Shown: positions 37,395 to 46,913, counted from the stretch's first letter. The stretch: 47,929 nt of DNA from Oscillospiraceae bacterium (GCA_017552325.1 JAFZQE010000075.1:1-47929), one strand, 5' to 3'. Program-made: numbers and translations. Notes: generated by a model not told the origin, from the sequence alone.

Positions 37395-38879
37395 TTATGC
37401 AACCGTGGGTAAGGTCGCGGGGAATTCCTTGGGAGCCACGCCGTGCATCCACAGATACTCGATCAGGTACAGGCCCTTGCGGATGCCGTCGAGCGACTCG
37501 GTCTCGGTCAGGATCTGGTCGCCGGTCGTCGGGTAGGCGGTCTTGTCGATCATCGCGCGGAAGACGGCCGGGCCGTTCTTGGAGTAGTAGTAGGTGTTCA
37601 GCGTGCCGGTGAGGAAGGGCTGCGGGATGCCCCACTCGGCCATGCCGACCTGCATCGCGGCCAGGCTGTACTCGCTCTCGGTGACCTTGCCCTCTTCATA
37701 GCACTGCTTGATGAAGTCCGCCGCGCCGAGATAGGCCGGAACGTTCATGACCTCCAGATAGGAGGCGTTCTGCACTTCCTTGCTGGACAGGTACATGACC
37801 AGCTCCTGCTCCTCCTCGTACTTGCTGGGGACGGAGTTGAGGTTGATCATGAAGCACTTGCAGTCGGCAAAGGTGCCGCCGCGGAACTCGTCGCCGGCCT
37901 TGACGCCGCTCAGGCCTTCCACCGCAGCGTCGGTCAGCTTGAAGGTCGGGATCAGCGCGATGCCCAGATTGGCTTCGCCGACGGAGGCCTTCGCGGAGTT
38001 GTAGTGCCAGGCGCCGCCGATCACGGACACGACGCCCTTATTGCGGAAGTCGGCTTCCCAGCCGTCGGAGGACGCCCACTTGAAGCCGTTGGGATCGGCC
38101 GCGTAGTCCTGCAGCCAGCGGACGATGGCGATGGTGTCGTCGCCCTGGCAGTTGCTGACGCCCTTGGAACCGCCGGAGACAGGCTCGGCGCCCTCGAAGA
38201 GCTTCACGGTGGTGCTGTGGTCGCTGACCTTTCTGGCCAGCAGCGCGAAGGACATGTTGAAGCCGTCGTCACCGGTCACGGTGATGGCCTTGCAGTTGGC
38301 GGCGGCAGCCGCTTCTTTCAGACCCTCGAAGGTCTTGGCCTGCTCCTCGGTGACGAGGTCCTTGTTGTAGTAGAGGAACAGCGCCTGGGAGATGTAGGGA
38401 ACGCCGTACAGATAGCTCTCGCCCTCGTAGGTGGAGTAAATGACGGTCTTGAAGGAATCGGGGTTGTCGGCCAGGACCTGGTCGATCAGGGCCTGATCCG
38501 TAAAGGGCTTGGCGCACATCGTGGAGGCGAGCTTGCCGATGTTGTCATGCGCGACGGTGTAGATATCCGCAGCGGCCTGCGGGTCCTGGCTGATGGTGCC
38601 GGCGACGGAGCCGGTGTCCATGCCTTTCACAACGATCGTGTAGCCGAAGTCGGGGTGATCCGCAACGTACTGATCGCAGATCTTCTGATAAAACTCCGCC
38701 GACTCTTCGCCGACCCAGACGCGGATGACGCCGTCGTCGTTGGGATCCTTGGCCTTGGGATCGGAAGCGGGCTCAGCGCCCTCGCTTCCCTTGTTGGAGT
38801 CTCCGGAACCGCTGTCGCCGCAGGCGGCGAGCGAAAGAACCATCAGCATGGCGAGCAGGAATGCCAAAAACTTTTTCAT
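37395..38879 (-). CDS. Maltose/maltodextrin-binding lipoprotein (MalE-like)
   Basis: 494 residues. Signal peptide MKKFLAFLLAMLMVLSLAAC with lipobox LAAC, so it is lipid-anchored on the outer face. A Gly/Ser/Asp-rich tether follows, then the cluster B-type solute-binding fold: IRVWVGEESAEFYQKICDQY, YGVPYISQALFLYYNKDLVT, GVVSVIGGAWHYNSAKASVG. At about 490 residues it is longer than E. coli MalE. A strong AAGGAGG precedes the ATG; the RDD gene ends 19 nt upstream. High expression would be usual for such a binding protein, though no separate promoter is seen. Confidence 0.93.
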   Translation of the reverse strand: MKKFLAFLLAMLMVLSLAACGDSGSGDSNKGSEGAEPASDPKAKDPNDDGVIRVWVGEESAEFYQKICDQYVADHPDFGYTIVVKGMDTGSVAGTISQDPQAAADIYTVAHDNIGKLASTMCAKPFTDQALIDQVLADNPDSFKTVIYSTYEGESYLYGVPYISQALFLYYNKDLVTEEQAKTFEGLKEAAAAANCKAITVTGDDGFNMSFALLARKVSDHSTTVKLFEGAEPVSGGSKGVSNCQGDDTIAIVRWLQDYAADPNGFKWASSDGWEADFRNKGVVSVIGGAWHYNSAKASVGEANLGIALIPTFKLTDAAVEGLSGVKAGDEFRGGTFADCKCFMINLNSVPSKYEEEQELVMYLSSKEVQNASYLEVMNVPAYLGAADFIKQCYEEGKVTESEYSLAAMQVGMAEWGIPQPFLTGTLNTYYYSKNGPAVFRAMIDKTAYPTTGDQILTETESLDGIRKGLYLIEYLWMHGVAPKEFPATLPTVA

Positions 38880-38898
38880 CGTTTTATCCTCCTTGGAA

Positions 38899-39552
38899 CT
38901 AATTTATGCCGTCATAGGACAGCTTTTCTATGATCTTGATACCCGTTACAAAGTCGCAGACTGTTTTGTGATCTTTGCCGTTGAGAAGCATTTCCGTCAG
39001 CCGCAGGACCGGTACCAGCAGGAAAGTCACGTCCCCTCCGGTGAAGAAGTAGAGGAACAGACTGTCGATCAGAAACACGAACAGGAAGCGGTAAACGATC
39101 TGGGGCCAGGTCGCCCGGCTCCGCCTTCTCTCGTTGAAGGGCATGATGCCCGTCATCCGCTTGCCCGGCGTCGTCCTGTACTTTCCCGACAGCGGGAAGA
39201 CCAGCAGGACCAGCGCCTCGGCCGGGAAGCAGGCGGCCGCCTTCAGCAGAAAGCCCTGCAGGTTTGCCGCCAGGAGCTCGTCCCTGTACTCGGTGTCCGC
39301 GTTCAGCGCCTTGCTGAGCGCCTCCGCGTCGTTTCCGACCGCGGCGGCCGTCTCCAAGGCGATCGCCCGACTTCTCTCTTCATGCGCCTTGTACTTCTCC
39401 GACAGCGGCGATTCCAGCAGCAGCCAGAAGAAGGCCAGGAACAGAATGAAAATCAGGACCGTGTCAAATCCGTCTGCTATGATCCTTTTCAGCAGATAGG
39501 GCCGGGAATTCGGTTCCAGCTCGATCTGCGTGCCGTTGACGTCTGCCTTCAT
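38899..39552 (-). CDS. RDD-like membrane protein embedded in the maltodextrin operon
   Basis: 217 residues with three to four membrane helices. RDD-type features: RPYLLKRIIADGFDTVLIFI at the first helix, TTPGKRMTGIMPF before the last pair, and TVCDFVTGIKIIEK at the end. RDD proteins are poorly understood; some act in ion antiport or small-molecule transport. A large polar insert (KYKAHEERSRAIALETAAAV and following) separates the helices. It lies between the MalK and MalE genes with a 1-nt gap to malK, so it is certainly co-transcribed; a role in the sugar transporter is possible but unproven. Confidence 0.8.
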   Translation of the reverse strand: MKADVNGTQIELEPNSRPYLLKRIIADGFDTVLIFILFLAFFWLLLESPLSEKYKAHEERSRAIALETAAAVGNDAEALSKALNADTEYRDELLAANLQGFLLKAAACFPAEALVLLVFPLSGKYRTTPGKRMTGIMPFNERRRSRATWPQIVYRFLFVFLIDSLFLYFFTGGDVTFLLVPVLRLTEMLLNGKDHKTVCDFVTGIKIIEKLSYDGIN

Positions 39553-39553
39553 G

Positions 39554-41443
39554 TCAGCAGATCTTCATGTCGATGGTGGTGGAGTAAACGGAAACGTCCT
39601 TGCTGTCGAAGGCGATCTTCACATTGCTCTCCTTGAAGTCCGGCGAGACCTTGAGCAGGAACTGCTGGCCGAAGGCCTCGGTCTTGGCGAAGCGGACGTT
39701 GCCGTAGTCGAGCAGCTCGAGCACCTTGCCGTCCAGACCGTTGCTGGTCGGATCGACAAACTGGACGAGGTCGCGGTTGACCGTGTAGCGGTATTCCTTC
39801 TTGTAGCAGGCGTCGCCGTCGATGGCGTTGATCTTGTAGCCGTGCTCCGGCGCCGTCTCGACGAGGTAGTCGCCGATGTCGTAGAAGAAGTGCAGCACGC
39901 GCTCGCCGTTCTCCTTGATCTCGGTCTTGGAGAAGCGGCCGATCAGGGAGATCTCGTCGTCCAGCGCCTTCAGCACGACCTCGCCGTTCACGCTGACGTT
40001 GACCTTTTCGTTGAGGAAGGAGAAGCCGTAGTCGTCGCCTTCCTTCACGTCCTCGCCGACCAGGGCGAAGAGATAGACGTCGCCGTTGGCCAGATAGGCC
40101 AGGCGCTTGTCGTCCACCTTCTCGATGCGGGCGACCTTCAGATGGAAGTCGTTGCCCGGCACGATCGCCTGAGGCGGCACGTTGAGCTCGAAGCAGTCGA
40201 CGCCCTTCAGCGGCGCGGTAAAGACCGGCGGCATGGGCACGAGGCTGTTCAGGAGCTGCATTTCGCCGTTCGGAGCCACTCTGGCCTCCACCGTGTTGTA
40301 CGGCGGGATGCGGCTCATCAGGGTGACCTCGGTCTCGGCGTCGAAGAAGTGGACCTTGTTCGGATTGGGAGAGGCATAGACCACGTCGCCGACCTCGATG
40401 TCGTCTCTGTCGACGACCTTGACGATGATGTTGTTGCCCTCATCCTTCATCGTGAACTCGCCGAGGTGATCGCCCAGCTTGCCGTGGACGATGGTCTCGT
40501 TGCCGAGGCGCTCGACGTTGGTGACGATGAACTTCAGGCCCTCGCCTTCCTTGTCCAGGAGGATATGTTCCGGACGGATGCCGAAGATGGCAGTCGTCTT
40601 GCCGTCCAGATAGCGGCTGTGGATCTTCGAAACCTTCTCGTAGGGAATCGTGACGGAGTCCCCGTTGGTGAAGGTCACGTGCACGTCGTCGCCGTCCCTC
40701 TTCAGCTTCACGTCGAAGAAGTTCATCTGCGGCGTGCCGATGAAGCCGGCGACGAATTTGTTGTAGGGCTCGTTGTACAGGTTCATGGGGGTGTCGATCT
40801 GCTGCACGTAGCCGAGCTTCATGACGACGATGCGGGTGCCCATGGTCATGGCCTCGACCTGGTCATGGGTGACGTAGATGAAGGTGGTTTTCAGGCTCTT
40901 GTGCAGCGCGGTGATCTCCGTGCGCATCGCGGCGCGGAGCTTCGCGTCCAGGTTGGACAGCGGCTCGTCCAGCAGAAAGACCTTCGGATCGCGCACCAGC
41001 GCGCGGCCCAGGGCGACACGCTGTCTCTGGCCGCCGCTCATTTCCTTGGGCTTGCGCTCCAGATAATCCTCGATGTCCAGCATTTTGGCTGCCTTCAGGA
41101 CGCGCTCCTTGATCTCGTCCTCGGGCATCTTGCGGTTTCTCAGGCCAAAGGCCATGTTCTCGTACACGGTCATGTGCGGGTACAGCGCGTAGCTCTGGAA
41201 CACCATAGCGATGTCGCGGTCCTTCGGCTCCATGTCGTTTACCAGCGTGTCGCCGATAAACATATCGCCCGCGGTGATCGTTTCCAGGCCGGCGATCATG
41301 CGCAGCGTCGTGGATTTGCCGCAGCCCGAAGGCCCGACGAAGACAATGAACTCCCGGTCGGCAATGTCGATGCAGAAGTCATTGACCGCTTTGTGCCCGT
41401 TGTCATAGACCTTGTAGATGTGGGAAAGCTTCAGATTTGCCAT
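39554..41443 (-). CDS. MalK/MsmX-type ABC ATPase with long duplicated-looking C-terminal region
   Basis: 629 residues; normal MalK/MsmX/UgpC has 360-380. Residues 1-240 are the ATPase: Walker A GPSGCGKSTTLRMI, Q-loop YALYPHMTVYENMAFG, signature EMSGGQRQRVALGRA, Walker B KVFLLDEPLSNLD, switch His YVTHDQVEAMTMG. Residues about 240-375 are the usual OB/TOBE regulatory domain with FGIRPEHILL and VHFFDAETEV. Beyond 375 lies an extra beta-rich region of about 250 residues whose end (LKVSPDFKESNVKIAFDSKD, VSVYSTTIDMKIC) again looks TOBE-like. It should energise the MalFG-like permeases. ATG 41443 has GGGAGGAG at 4 nt. A 76-nt gap upstream may hold a weak internal promoter. Confidence 0.93.
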   Translation of the reverse strand: MANLKLSHIYKVYDNGHKAVNDFCIDIADREFIVFVGPSGCGKSTTLRMIAGLETITAGDMFIGDTLVNDMEPKDRDIAMVFQSYALYPHMTVYENMAFGLRNRKMPEDEIKERVLKAAKMLDIEDYLERKPKEMSGGQRQRVALGRALVRDPKVFLLDEPLSNLDAKLRAAMRTEITALHKSLKTTFIYVTHDQVEAMTMGTRIVVMKLGYVQQIDTPMNLYNEPYNKFVAGFIGTPQMNFFDVKLKRDGDDVHVTFTNGDSVTIPYEKVSKIHSRYLDGKTTAIFGIRPEHILLDKEGEGLKFIVTNVERLGNETIVHGKLGDHLGEFTMKDEGNNIIVKVVDRDDIEVGDVVYASPNPNKVHFFDAETEVTLMSRIPPYNTVEARVAPNGEMQLLNSLVPMPPVFTAPLKGVDCFELNVPPQAIVPGNDFHLKVARIEKVDDKRLAYLANGDVYLFALVGEDVKEGDDYGFSFLNEKVNVSVNGEVVLKALDDEISLIGRFSKTEIKENGERVLHFFYDIGDYLVETAPEHGYKINAIDGDACYKKEYRYTVNRDLVQFVDPTSNGLDGKVLELLDYGNVRFAKTEAFGQQFLLKVSPDFKESNVKIAFDSKDVSVYSTTIDMKIC

Positions 41444-41519
41444 GTTCTCCTCCCTCTTCTTGTTTTCATTGGTTTATGTAAATTGTATTGCGCGCATGGT
41501 TCCGGTCCTTCCTTCCCGC

Positions 41520-41933
41520 TCAGAGGAAGGGGACCCCGTTTTGGTCCAGCTGATGCAGGACCGTGTCGATCCCGGTCAGCTTGGCGTTGATCGTTCCCAG
41601 CAGGCTTCCCTTCCGGTCGAACACGGAGTAGACGTCCTCCTTGTAGGTGATCTTTCCGATCTCGCCCAATGGAACAGAGGTTTTGCGGAACAGATATCTC
41701 ATAGTCAGCGTTCCGTCCCGGACATAGGCCTGGTCGGTCACCATCGCGAGCAGGACGGCCCCGGCGGCAAGAGCCACCACCGAAAGCATGATCCCCGCGA
41801 AGACGGCCAGCCCCTGGCCCCTTCCGAGAACGAAAACCAGCACGGCTGCGGTCAGGCAGCCGAGAAAGGCCGCCAGTGTGAAGAAAAATGGTTTGCTGTC
41901 CGTTTCCGTGCTGACGTCACCGTGCCTGAACAT
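41520..41933 (-). CDS. Small membrane protein with PH-like C-terminal domain, unknown
   Basis: 137 residues. Two adjacent membrane helices (FFFTLAAFLGCLTAAVLVFV and LAVFAGIMLSVVALAAGAVL) are followed by a soluble part of about 65 residues (VRDGTLTMRYLFRKTSVPLG, EIGKITYKEDVYSVFDRKG) reminiscent of bacterial PH-like domains. No firm family name. It sits 1 nt after the pullulanase gene, so it is part of the starch operon. Its role is unknown; a membrane accessory to the transporter or to lipoprotein handling is guesswork. Confidence 0.7.
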   Translation of the reverse strand: MFRHGDVSTETDSKPFFFTLAAFLGCLTAAVLVFVLGRGQGLAVFAGIMLSVVALAAGAVLLAMVTDQAYVRDGTLTMRYLFRKTSVPLGEIGKITYKEDVYSVFDRKGSLLGTINAKLTGIDTVLHQLDQNGVPFL

Positions 41934-41934
41934 C

Positions 41935-44769
41935 TCACCCCGCCTTTCTCAGCACGACCGACTCGTTGCCCTGTACGTCAAAGGAGCCGGATACGGCTTC
42001 TCCCGCGGGACGCAGGCTGGAATACAGGAGCTCGTAGTCCCCGTCCAGCTCGACCGTCGTCCCGGTCAGGGAGTGGATCACCAGCAGGCCGTCGACGCGG
42101 AAGGAGATATTGCCTCCCTCGCGCTCAAGATCCGTCAGCCGTTCGCTGACAGCCTCGCGGCTCGCCAGGCGGAAAGCCTCGTGCGTCTTTCTGAGTGCGA
42201 TCAGCTCCTGGAACTTCTCGAAGATATCCAGGTGCTCGATCTTCAGCGAATAGTCCATCACGTTGATGTAATCGCCGACGTTGTAGGAATTGCCCTCGTA
42301 TTTCCCGGTGTCCGGGTCGAGCTTGCTGCGCATGAACTCCTCGCCCTCCTGCAGGAAGGGCACGCCCTGCGAGAGGAAGACGATGGATTCCGCCTGGGTG
42401 TAGGCGGCGGGCAGCCGCTCTTCGTTCATGGTCTGGACCAGCTGGTCGTAGAGCGTGTAGTTGTCGTGGCAGGCAACGTAGTTGATCACCAGGTTCGGGT
42501 CGATGTCCCGGGTCTTCACGGTCCCCTGGGAGAAGCGGCCCTCCAGGCACATCGCGATCGTCGCGGCGTCCGACGAGCTGCCCTGCACGTAGCCCTTGGC
42601 CGGGTTGTTCCCGCCTCGCACCGCGTTGCGGATCACGTCGTTGAAGGCGCCGACCATCACGCCGCTGCCGCCGAAGAAGTCCTGCGCCAGGGATTCCTGC
42701 ACGGTGGTCTGTTCGCTGAGCTTCGTGTCGCTGGTCCCGGCCTTCAGCTTCGAGGCGCCGCCCGTCCAGGGCTCGCCGTAGATCATGATGTCGGGGTACA
42801 GCGCGGAGCAGTCATTGTAAATGTCGATCATGGTCTGGTTGTCGATCAGGCCCATCAGGTCGAAGCGGAAACCGGACAGATGGTACTCCTCGATCCAGAA
42901 GCGGCAGGACTCGCGGATGAACTTGTTGACCATGTAGCGCTCCGAGGCGACCTCGTTGCCGCAGCCGGAGCCGTTGTAGAAGGCGCCGTTGGCCTTCGTG
43001 CGGTAGTAGTAATAGGGCACCAGCAGGTTGAAGTTGGAGTTTTCGGAGCCGCTGGTGTGGTTGTAGACGACGTCCATGTTGATGGACAGGCCCGCCTCGT
43101 GCATGGCCATGACCATCTGTTTGAATTCGACGATGCGGACGGCGCCGTCATAGGGATCGGTGGAGTAGCTGCCCTCGAGGACATTGTAGTTGAGCGGGTC
43201 GTAGCCCCAGTTGTAGTTGTCCTTCGACATCTCGGTGCCCGAAGTCCTCTCGTCCACCGAGGAGTAGTCATAGAAGGGCTGGAGCTGCACATGCGTCACG
43301 CCGAGATCGCGGATGTGATCCAGGCCGGTCGATACCGTGACGCCGTTTTCGGTGTAGGTCGTGCCGGTCTCGGCCAGGCCGAGGAAGCGGCCCCTCGCCT
43401 GCTCGGACACGCCGCTGGTCTCGCTGATCGTCATGTCGCGCACATGCGCCTCGTAGATGACGGCGTCGGTGCTGTTACCGCCGAAGGGGCGCTCATCCTC
43501 CGCCCAGCCCTCGATCGTGGCGTTGAGGCGGGTGAAGTTGACGATCATGCCGCGCCGTCCGTTGACGCCGGCGCTCTTCGCGTAGGGGTCGACGACCTCG
43601 TTGGTCCCCTTGGCGTTCGTGACCGTGTAGGTGTAGTACTTTCCGTCCAGGTCGCCGGGGACCGTAACGGCGAACACGCCTTTTTCGCACTTTTCCATCG
43701 CGTAGACGACGGCGGGCGTGTCTTCGGCGTCCGGATCGCCGCTGCTGTAGATGTTCAGATCCATCGACGTGCTGGTGGGCGCCCAGACCTTGAAGGTCGT
43801 GGACGACGGGTTCTCCTCGCTGTCGAAGGTCACGCCCAGGTCGTCCCCGTCATAGGCGTAGCGCTCGTTGAATTCGGCTGTGTCGAAATAATTCGTCATC
43901 ATCAGATCCACCCGGTTGGTCCAGCTGTCGTCGAAGCGGTAGGCGACCGTGACGACGTCGCAGAGATCGATGTCGTCTTCCAGCGTCAGATCCACCCGCT
44001 TGAGCGAGGCGTCGTATTCGCCCATGGTGAAGCCCGGATAGTCGTTCCCGTTCAGGCTCATCGTAAAGCGCGGGACATAGGGCCGGAAGCTCTCGGCCAG
44101 GGGCTTGAAGTAGACGCTGATCGTCCGCGCGTCGCGCAGCATGGCGTAGCTGACGATGGACTTCAGCGCATTCTCCTGCGTGTCGAAGACCGTCGACTCC
44201 GTCGTGCGGACGTAGACGTTCTGCACGCCGCCCGGGGTCTGCGGCAGGACCTCGATCATGCGGTCGCCGTCCGGGTCCTTGGACCAGGTGTCCGTCCGGA
44301 CGATGAAGCCGAGCTTGTCGGTCCCCCGTCCGTCGGAGATCAGGGTCAGGTCGAGGTCGGCGTAGACGCCGTAATCGTCGTAGCCGGTGAAGTCATAGGC
44401 CGCGCCGTTGCCGCCGTTGGCCATGTCCCAGGCCCAGACGTTCCAGGGCTCGTAGCAGCTCCTGTCGTTGGCCGTGTCGTCGTTGCGCCGGTAGTGCAGG
44501 CGCACGATCCTCGTGTCTTCCTCCGGCATCGAGGCGTAGTCGGTCTCGTCCTTCGTGTAGAGGCTGATGACGTCGCCCGCCGGCTCGAGCCGGATCGGCA
44601 CGTCGTCCGGTCCCTCGTCCGGTCCCTCGTCGGGCGGAGCCGTGGGCTCCGCGGCGGGAACGCTCTCCGGCGCCGCGGTGGCGGCCGGCGGCGCCTCGCC
44701 GCAGCCGGCCAGCAGCGTCAGCAGCAGAAGGAGACTCAGCAGCGCCGCTGTGATTCGTTTGCTCTTCAT
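41935..44769 (-). CDS. pulA: Type I pullulanase, surface lipoprotein
   Basis: 944 residues. Signal peptide with lipobox LTLLAGC, so anchored outside the cell. A Pro/Glu linker is followed by a CBM41/PUD-like alpha-glucan-binding module (VRLHYRRNDD, PWNVWAWDM), a CBM48-like N domain (FKVWAPTSTSMDLNIYSSGD) and the GH13 barrel. The type I signature YNWGYDPLNYNV is present, as are the nucleophile Asp in GFRFDLMG, acid/base Glu in MIYGEPWTGG and transition-state Asp in VACHDNYTLYD. It cleaves alpha-1,6 branches of pullulan, amylopectin or glycogen. Start ATG 44769 has AAAAGGAGG. It follows the amylase by 14 nt. Confidence 0.95.
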   Translation of the reverse strand: MKSKRITAALLSLLLLLTLLAGCGEAPPAATAAPESVPAAEPTAPPDEGPDEGPDDVPIRLEPAGDVISLYTKDETDYASMPEEDTRIVRLHYRRNDDTANDRSCYEPWNVWAWDMANGGNGAAYDFTGYDDYGVYADLDLTLISDGRGTDKLGFIVRTDTWSKDPDGDRMIEVLPQTPGGVQNVYVRTTESTVFDTQENALKSIVSYAMLRDARTISVYFKPLAESFRPYVPRFTMSLNGNDYPGFTMGEYDASLKRVDLTLEDDIDLCDVVTVAYRFDDSWTNRVDLMMTNYFDTAEFNERYAYDGDDLGVTFDSEENPSSTTFKVWAPTSTSMDLNIYSSGDPDAEDTPAVVYAMEKCEKGVFAVTVPGDLDGKYYTYTVTNAKGTNEVVDPYAKSAGVNGRRGMIVNFTRLNATIEGWAEDERPFGGNSTDAVIYEAHVRDMTISETSGVSEQARGRFLGLAETGTTYTENGVTVSTGLDHIRDLGVTHVQLQPFYDYSSVDERTSGTEMSKDNYNWGYDPLNYNVLEGSYSTDPYDGAVRIVEFKQMVMAMHEAGLSINMDVVYNHTSGSENSNFNLLVPYYYYRTKANGAFYNGSGCGNEVASERYMVNKFIRESCRFWIEEYHLSGFRFDLMGLIDNQTMIDIYNDCSALYPDIMIYGEPWTGGASKLKAGTSDTKLSEQTTVQESLAQDFFGGSGVMVGAFNDVIRNAVRGGNNPAKGYVQGSSSDAATIAMCLEGRFSQGTVKTRDIDPNLVINYVACHDNYTLYDQLVQTMNEERLPAAYTQAESIVFLSQGVPFLQEGEEFMRSKLDPDTGKYEGNSYNVGDYINVMDYSLKIEHLDIFEKFQELIALRKTHEAFRLASREAVSERLTDLEREGGNISFRVDGLLVIHSLTGTTVELDGDYELLYSSLRPAGEAVSGSFDVQGNESVVLRKAG

Positions 44770-44783
44770 CCGGATCCTCCTTT

Positions 44784-46877
44784 TCAGAAGCCCGACAGAT
44801 CCACAAAGCCCGCCGTCAGGATCTCGCCCTTGATGTCAGAGCTCTGCTTGATCACGTGGGAATCCCAGTTGTTCGGGTCCTCGATCTGATATCCCTTTTC
44901 AAACACGGCGAGCAGGAAGCCGGTCATCCCGGCGGTGTCCACCAGCAGGACGCCGTCGCGGATCTCGTAATTCTGGCTCCAGACGCCCGGCGACCAGCTC
45001 CAGATATAGAGCTCATAGTCGCCGTTGAGGTATTTCTCCGGCAGGTTGATCACGTTGAAGTATCCCTCGATCAGCTGCACCTGCCGGTAGGTGAAGCTCT
45101 GCTCGAAGACGTTGAGGCCCTTGCGCAGGTAAACCTTCAGCTCGACCTTCCCGTCCTCGACGTGCTCCTGCAGCGCGATCGCGGTTTTGCCCTCGATGGG
45201 CTGCTTCTCCTCGTCCTTCCCGTTGAAGGAGTACCAGGCCTCGTCGGCGTTCTTCGCCTCCAGGCTGATCTCCTTTTCTCCGGCGAAGGAGCAGTCCCGC
45301 TCCGAAATGTTCAGCTGGGGATGGACGTCCTTCGAGCGGGTGATGACCGCCATCCCGTTGACCTCGAAGTTCACATAGGCCGTATGCTCGTACACCACGA
45401 CCAGGCTGCCGGTCAGCGCGTCGTAGTAGTTGCCGTCGTCCAGATGCGGCACCGCCACCGCGACGGTCTGCTCCGGATCGACCTCGCCGACGTTCAGGAT
45501 CAGCGCGCCCTGGTCGTTTTCGGCAATCTTTTCGTTGATATAGCAGCTTCCGTCGACCGACTCGAAGGAATCGGCCGCGTAGAAGCGGTTGTGGAAGCGG
45601 TTGCTCACCGCTACATATTCGCTCTCAAATGCGTAGGAGCCGATCATGCCGACCGTCAGCTCCTCCGTCGGTCTCGCCAGATACAGGCCGCCGAGGTCCT
45701 TCTTGGCGGCGATGATCGACCAGTACTTGGCCACGCGCACGTCGGAATAGTGCGTGTTCGAGCTGACGTATTCGTCGTGGCTCTCCACCCAGGCGATCAG
45801 CTCGGCCGCGTCCTCCGTCTTCAGCGAGGCGTTCAGGACCTTCTCGGGATCCTTGGTCGCGAAGGCGTTTTTGAACTGCGCCGCAAAGCCGTCGTCGGTG
45901 ACGCGCATGTATCCGGTATAGCTCGACAGACTGCGCCCGCTCGGGGAATTGAGGATCTCGCCGTAGGCATAGAGCTCCCCGCCTGTCTTTTCACGATAGT
46001 ACTGCTTGGCGACCTCCAGGGTGTTCTCCCAGAAATCGCTGGGGTAATCGGGGTCGCTGGAGGTCTCGACGTGCTTGGCCGCGTCAAAGCGGAAGCCGTC
46101 GATCCCGCAGTCGATGCACTCCTCCAGCAGCGCCAGGACCCTCTCCTGCACATAGGGATTCGAGGTGTCCAGGTCCGGCAGGTTGCCGTAGGGGTAATAC
46201 TGCGTTTCGGCGCCGGAGCCGCGCGCGTCGCGGTTGTGGTGGAAGGTCAGGCCGGTGCCGTCGGTGTCCTCGTTGCGGTTGCGGTAGATCCTCGGCTCGT
46301 AGTCCTCCACGGCAGGGCATACCATCGGCGTCCCGTCGGGCTCCTTGCCCTCGTCGTCCGTGGTCGCCATGTGGTTGACCACGATATCGGCCAGGATGCA
46401 GATCCCGTACTGCTCCGCCTCGTCGCACAGGGCGATCAGCTCTTCCTTCGAGCCGAGGGCGGAATTGTCGCCGACCGAGAAGCTCAGCGGCTGGTAGAAG
46501 GCCCACCAGGCCGAGCCGCCGCTCTTCGGCTGCTGCACCGGCATCAGCAGGACGTTCTTGAAGCCGGCGTTGCGGATGTTTTCCAGGTTGATACGGACCT
46601 CTTCATAGGTCCAGTTGAAGGCGTGAAGCGTCAGCCCGTCCGCCGCGTTCTCGGGGAGGGCGTCGACATAGCTGTCGTCGAAATCCTCAAAGGCGGGGAG
46701 ACTGATCTCCGCCGCCTCCGCGGGCGCTTCGGTCTCCGGCTGCGGTGCCGCGGTCTGCGCGGGAGCCTCGGTCTGAGGCGCCGCAGTCTGCCCCGCGGGC
46801 GTACTGCCGCAGCCGACCAGCGCCAGGCACAGCGCCGCGGCCAGGATCAGACAGATAACGGTTTTGATCGTTTTCAT
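44784..46877 (-). CDS. Alpha-amylase (GH13), surface lipoprotein with C-terminal binding-type modules
   Basis: 697 residues. Lipobox LALVGC after MKTIKTVICLILAAALCL, then an Ala/Pro/Glu tether. GH13 barrel: ADIVVNHM (region I), GIDGFRFDAAKHVE (nucleophile Asp), YAYGEIL (acid/base Glu) and AWVESHDEYVS (Asp). It hydrolyses alpha-1,4 bonds in starch outside the cell. After the barrel come an immunoglobulin-like segment (ERDCSFAGEKEISLEAKNAD) and a final domain rich in Trp/Tyr (ELYIWSWSPGVWSQNYEI) that may bind starch. ATG 46877 is chosen for AGAGGAG at 8 nt; the longer frame enters the upstream terminator. Confidence 0.94.
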   Translation of the reverse strand: MKTIKTVICLILAAALCLALVGCGSTPAGQTAAPQTEAPAQTAAPQPETEAPAEAAEISLPAFEDFDDSYVDALPENAADGLTLHAFNWTYEEVRINLENIRNAGFKNVLLMPVQQPKSGGSAWWAFYQPLSFSVGDNSALGSKEELIALCDEAEQYGICILADIVVNHMATTDDEGKEPDGTPMVCPAVEDYEPRIYRNRNEDTDGTGLTFHHNRDARGSGAETQYYPYGNLPDLDTSNPYVQERVLALLEECIDCGIDGFRFDAAKHVETSSDPDYPSDFWENTLEVAKQYYREKTGGELYAYGEILNSPSGRSLSSYTGYMRVTDDGFAAQFKNAFATKDPEKVLNASLKTEDAAELIAWVESHDEYVSSNTHYSDVRVAKYWSIIAAKKDLGGLYLARPTEELTVGMIGSYAFESEYVAVSNRFHNRFYAADSFESVDGSCYINEKIAENDQGALILNVGEVDPEQTVAVAVPHLDDGNYYDALTGSLVVVYEHTAYVNFEVNGMAVITRSKDVHPQLNISERDCSFAGEKEISLEAKNADEAWYSFNGKDEEKQPIEGKTAIALQEHVEDGKVELKVYLRKGLNVFEQSFTYRQVQLIEGYFNVINLPEKYLNGDYELYIWSWSPGVWSQNYEIRDGVLLVDTAGMTGFLLAVFEKGYQIEDPNNWDSHVIKQSSDIKGEILTAGFVDLSGF

Positions 46878-46913
46878 GGCAGCACTCCTCTGCAGAATCA
46901 TTCCATAAAGAAA

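Noticed and set aside
41788-44889. Plus-strand open frame of 1033 codons opposite the pullulanase
   Set aside because: Low-complexity Val/Asp/His/Arg composition; the minus strand encodes an intact GH13 enzyme with all catalytic residues.
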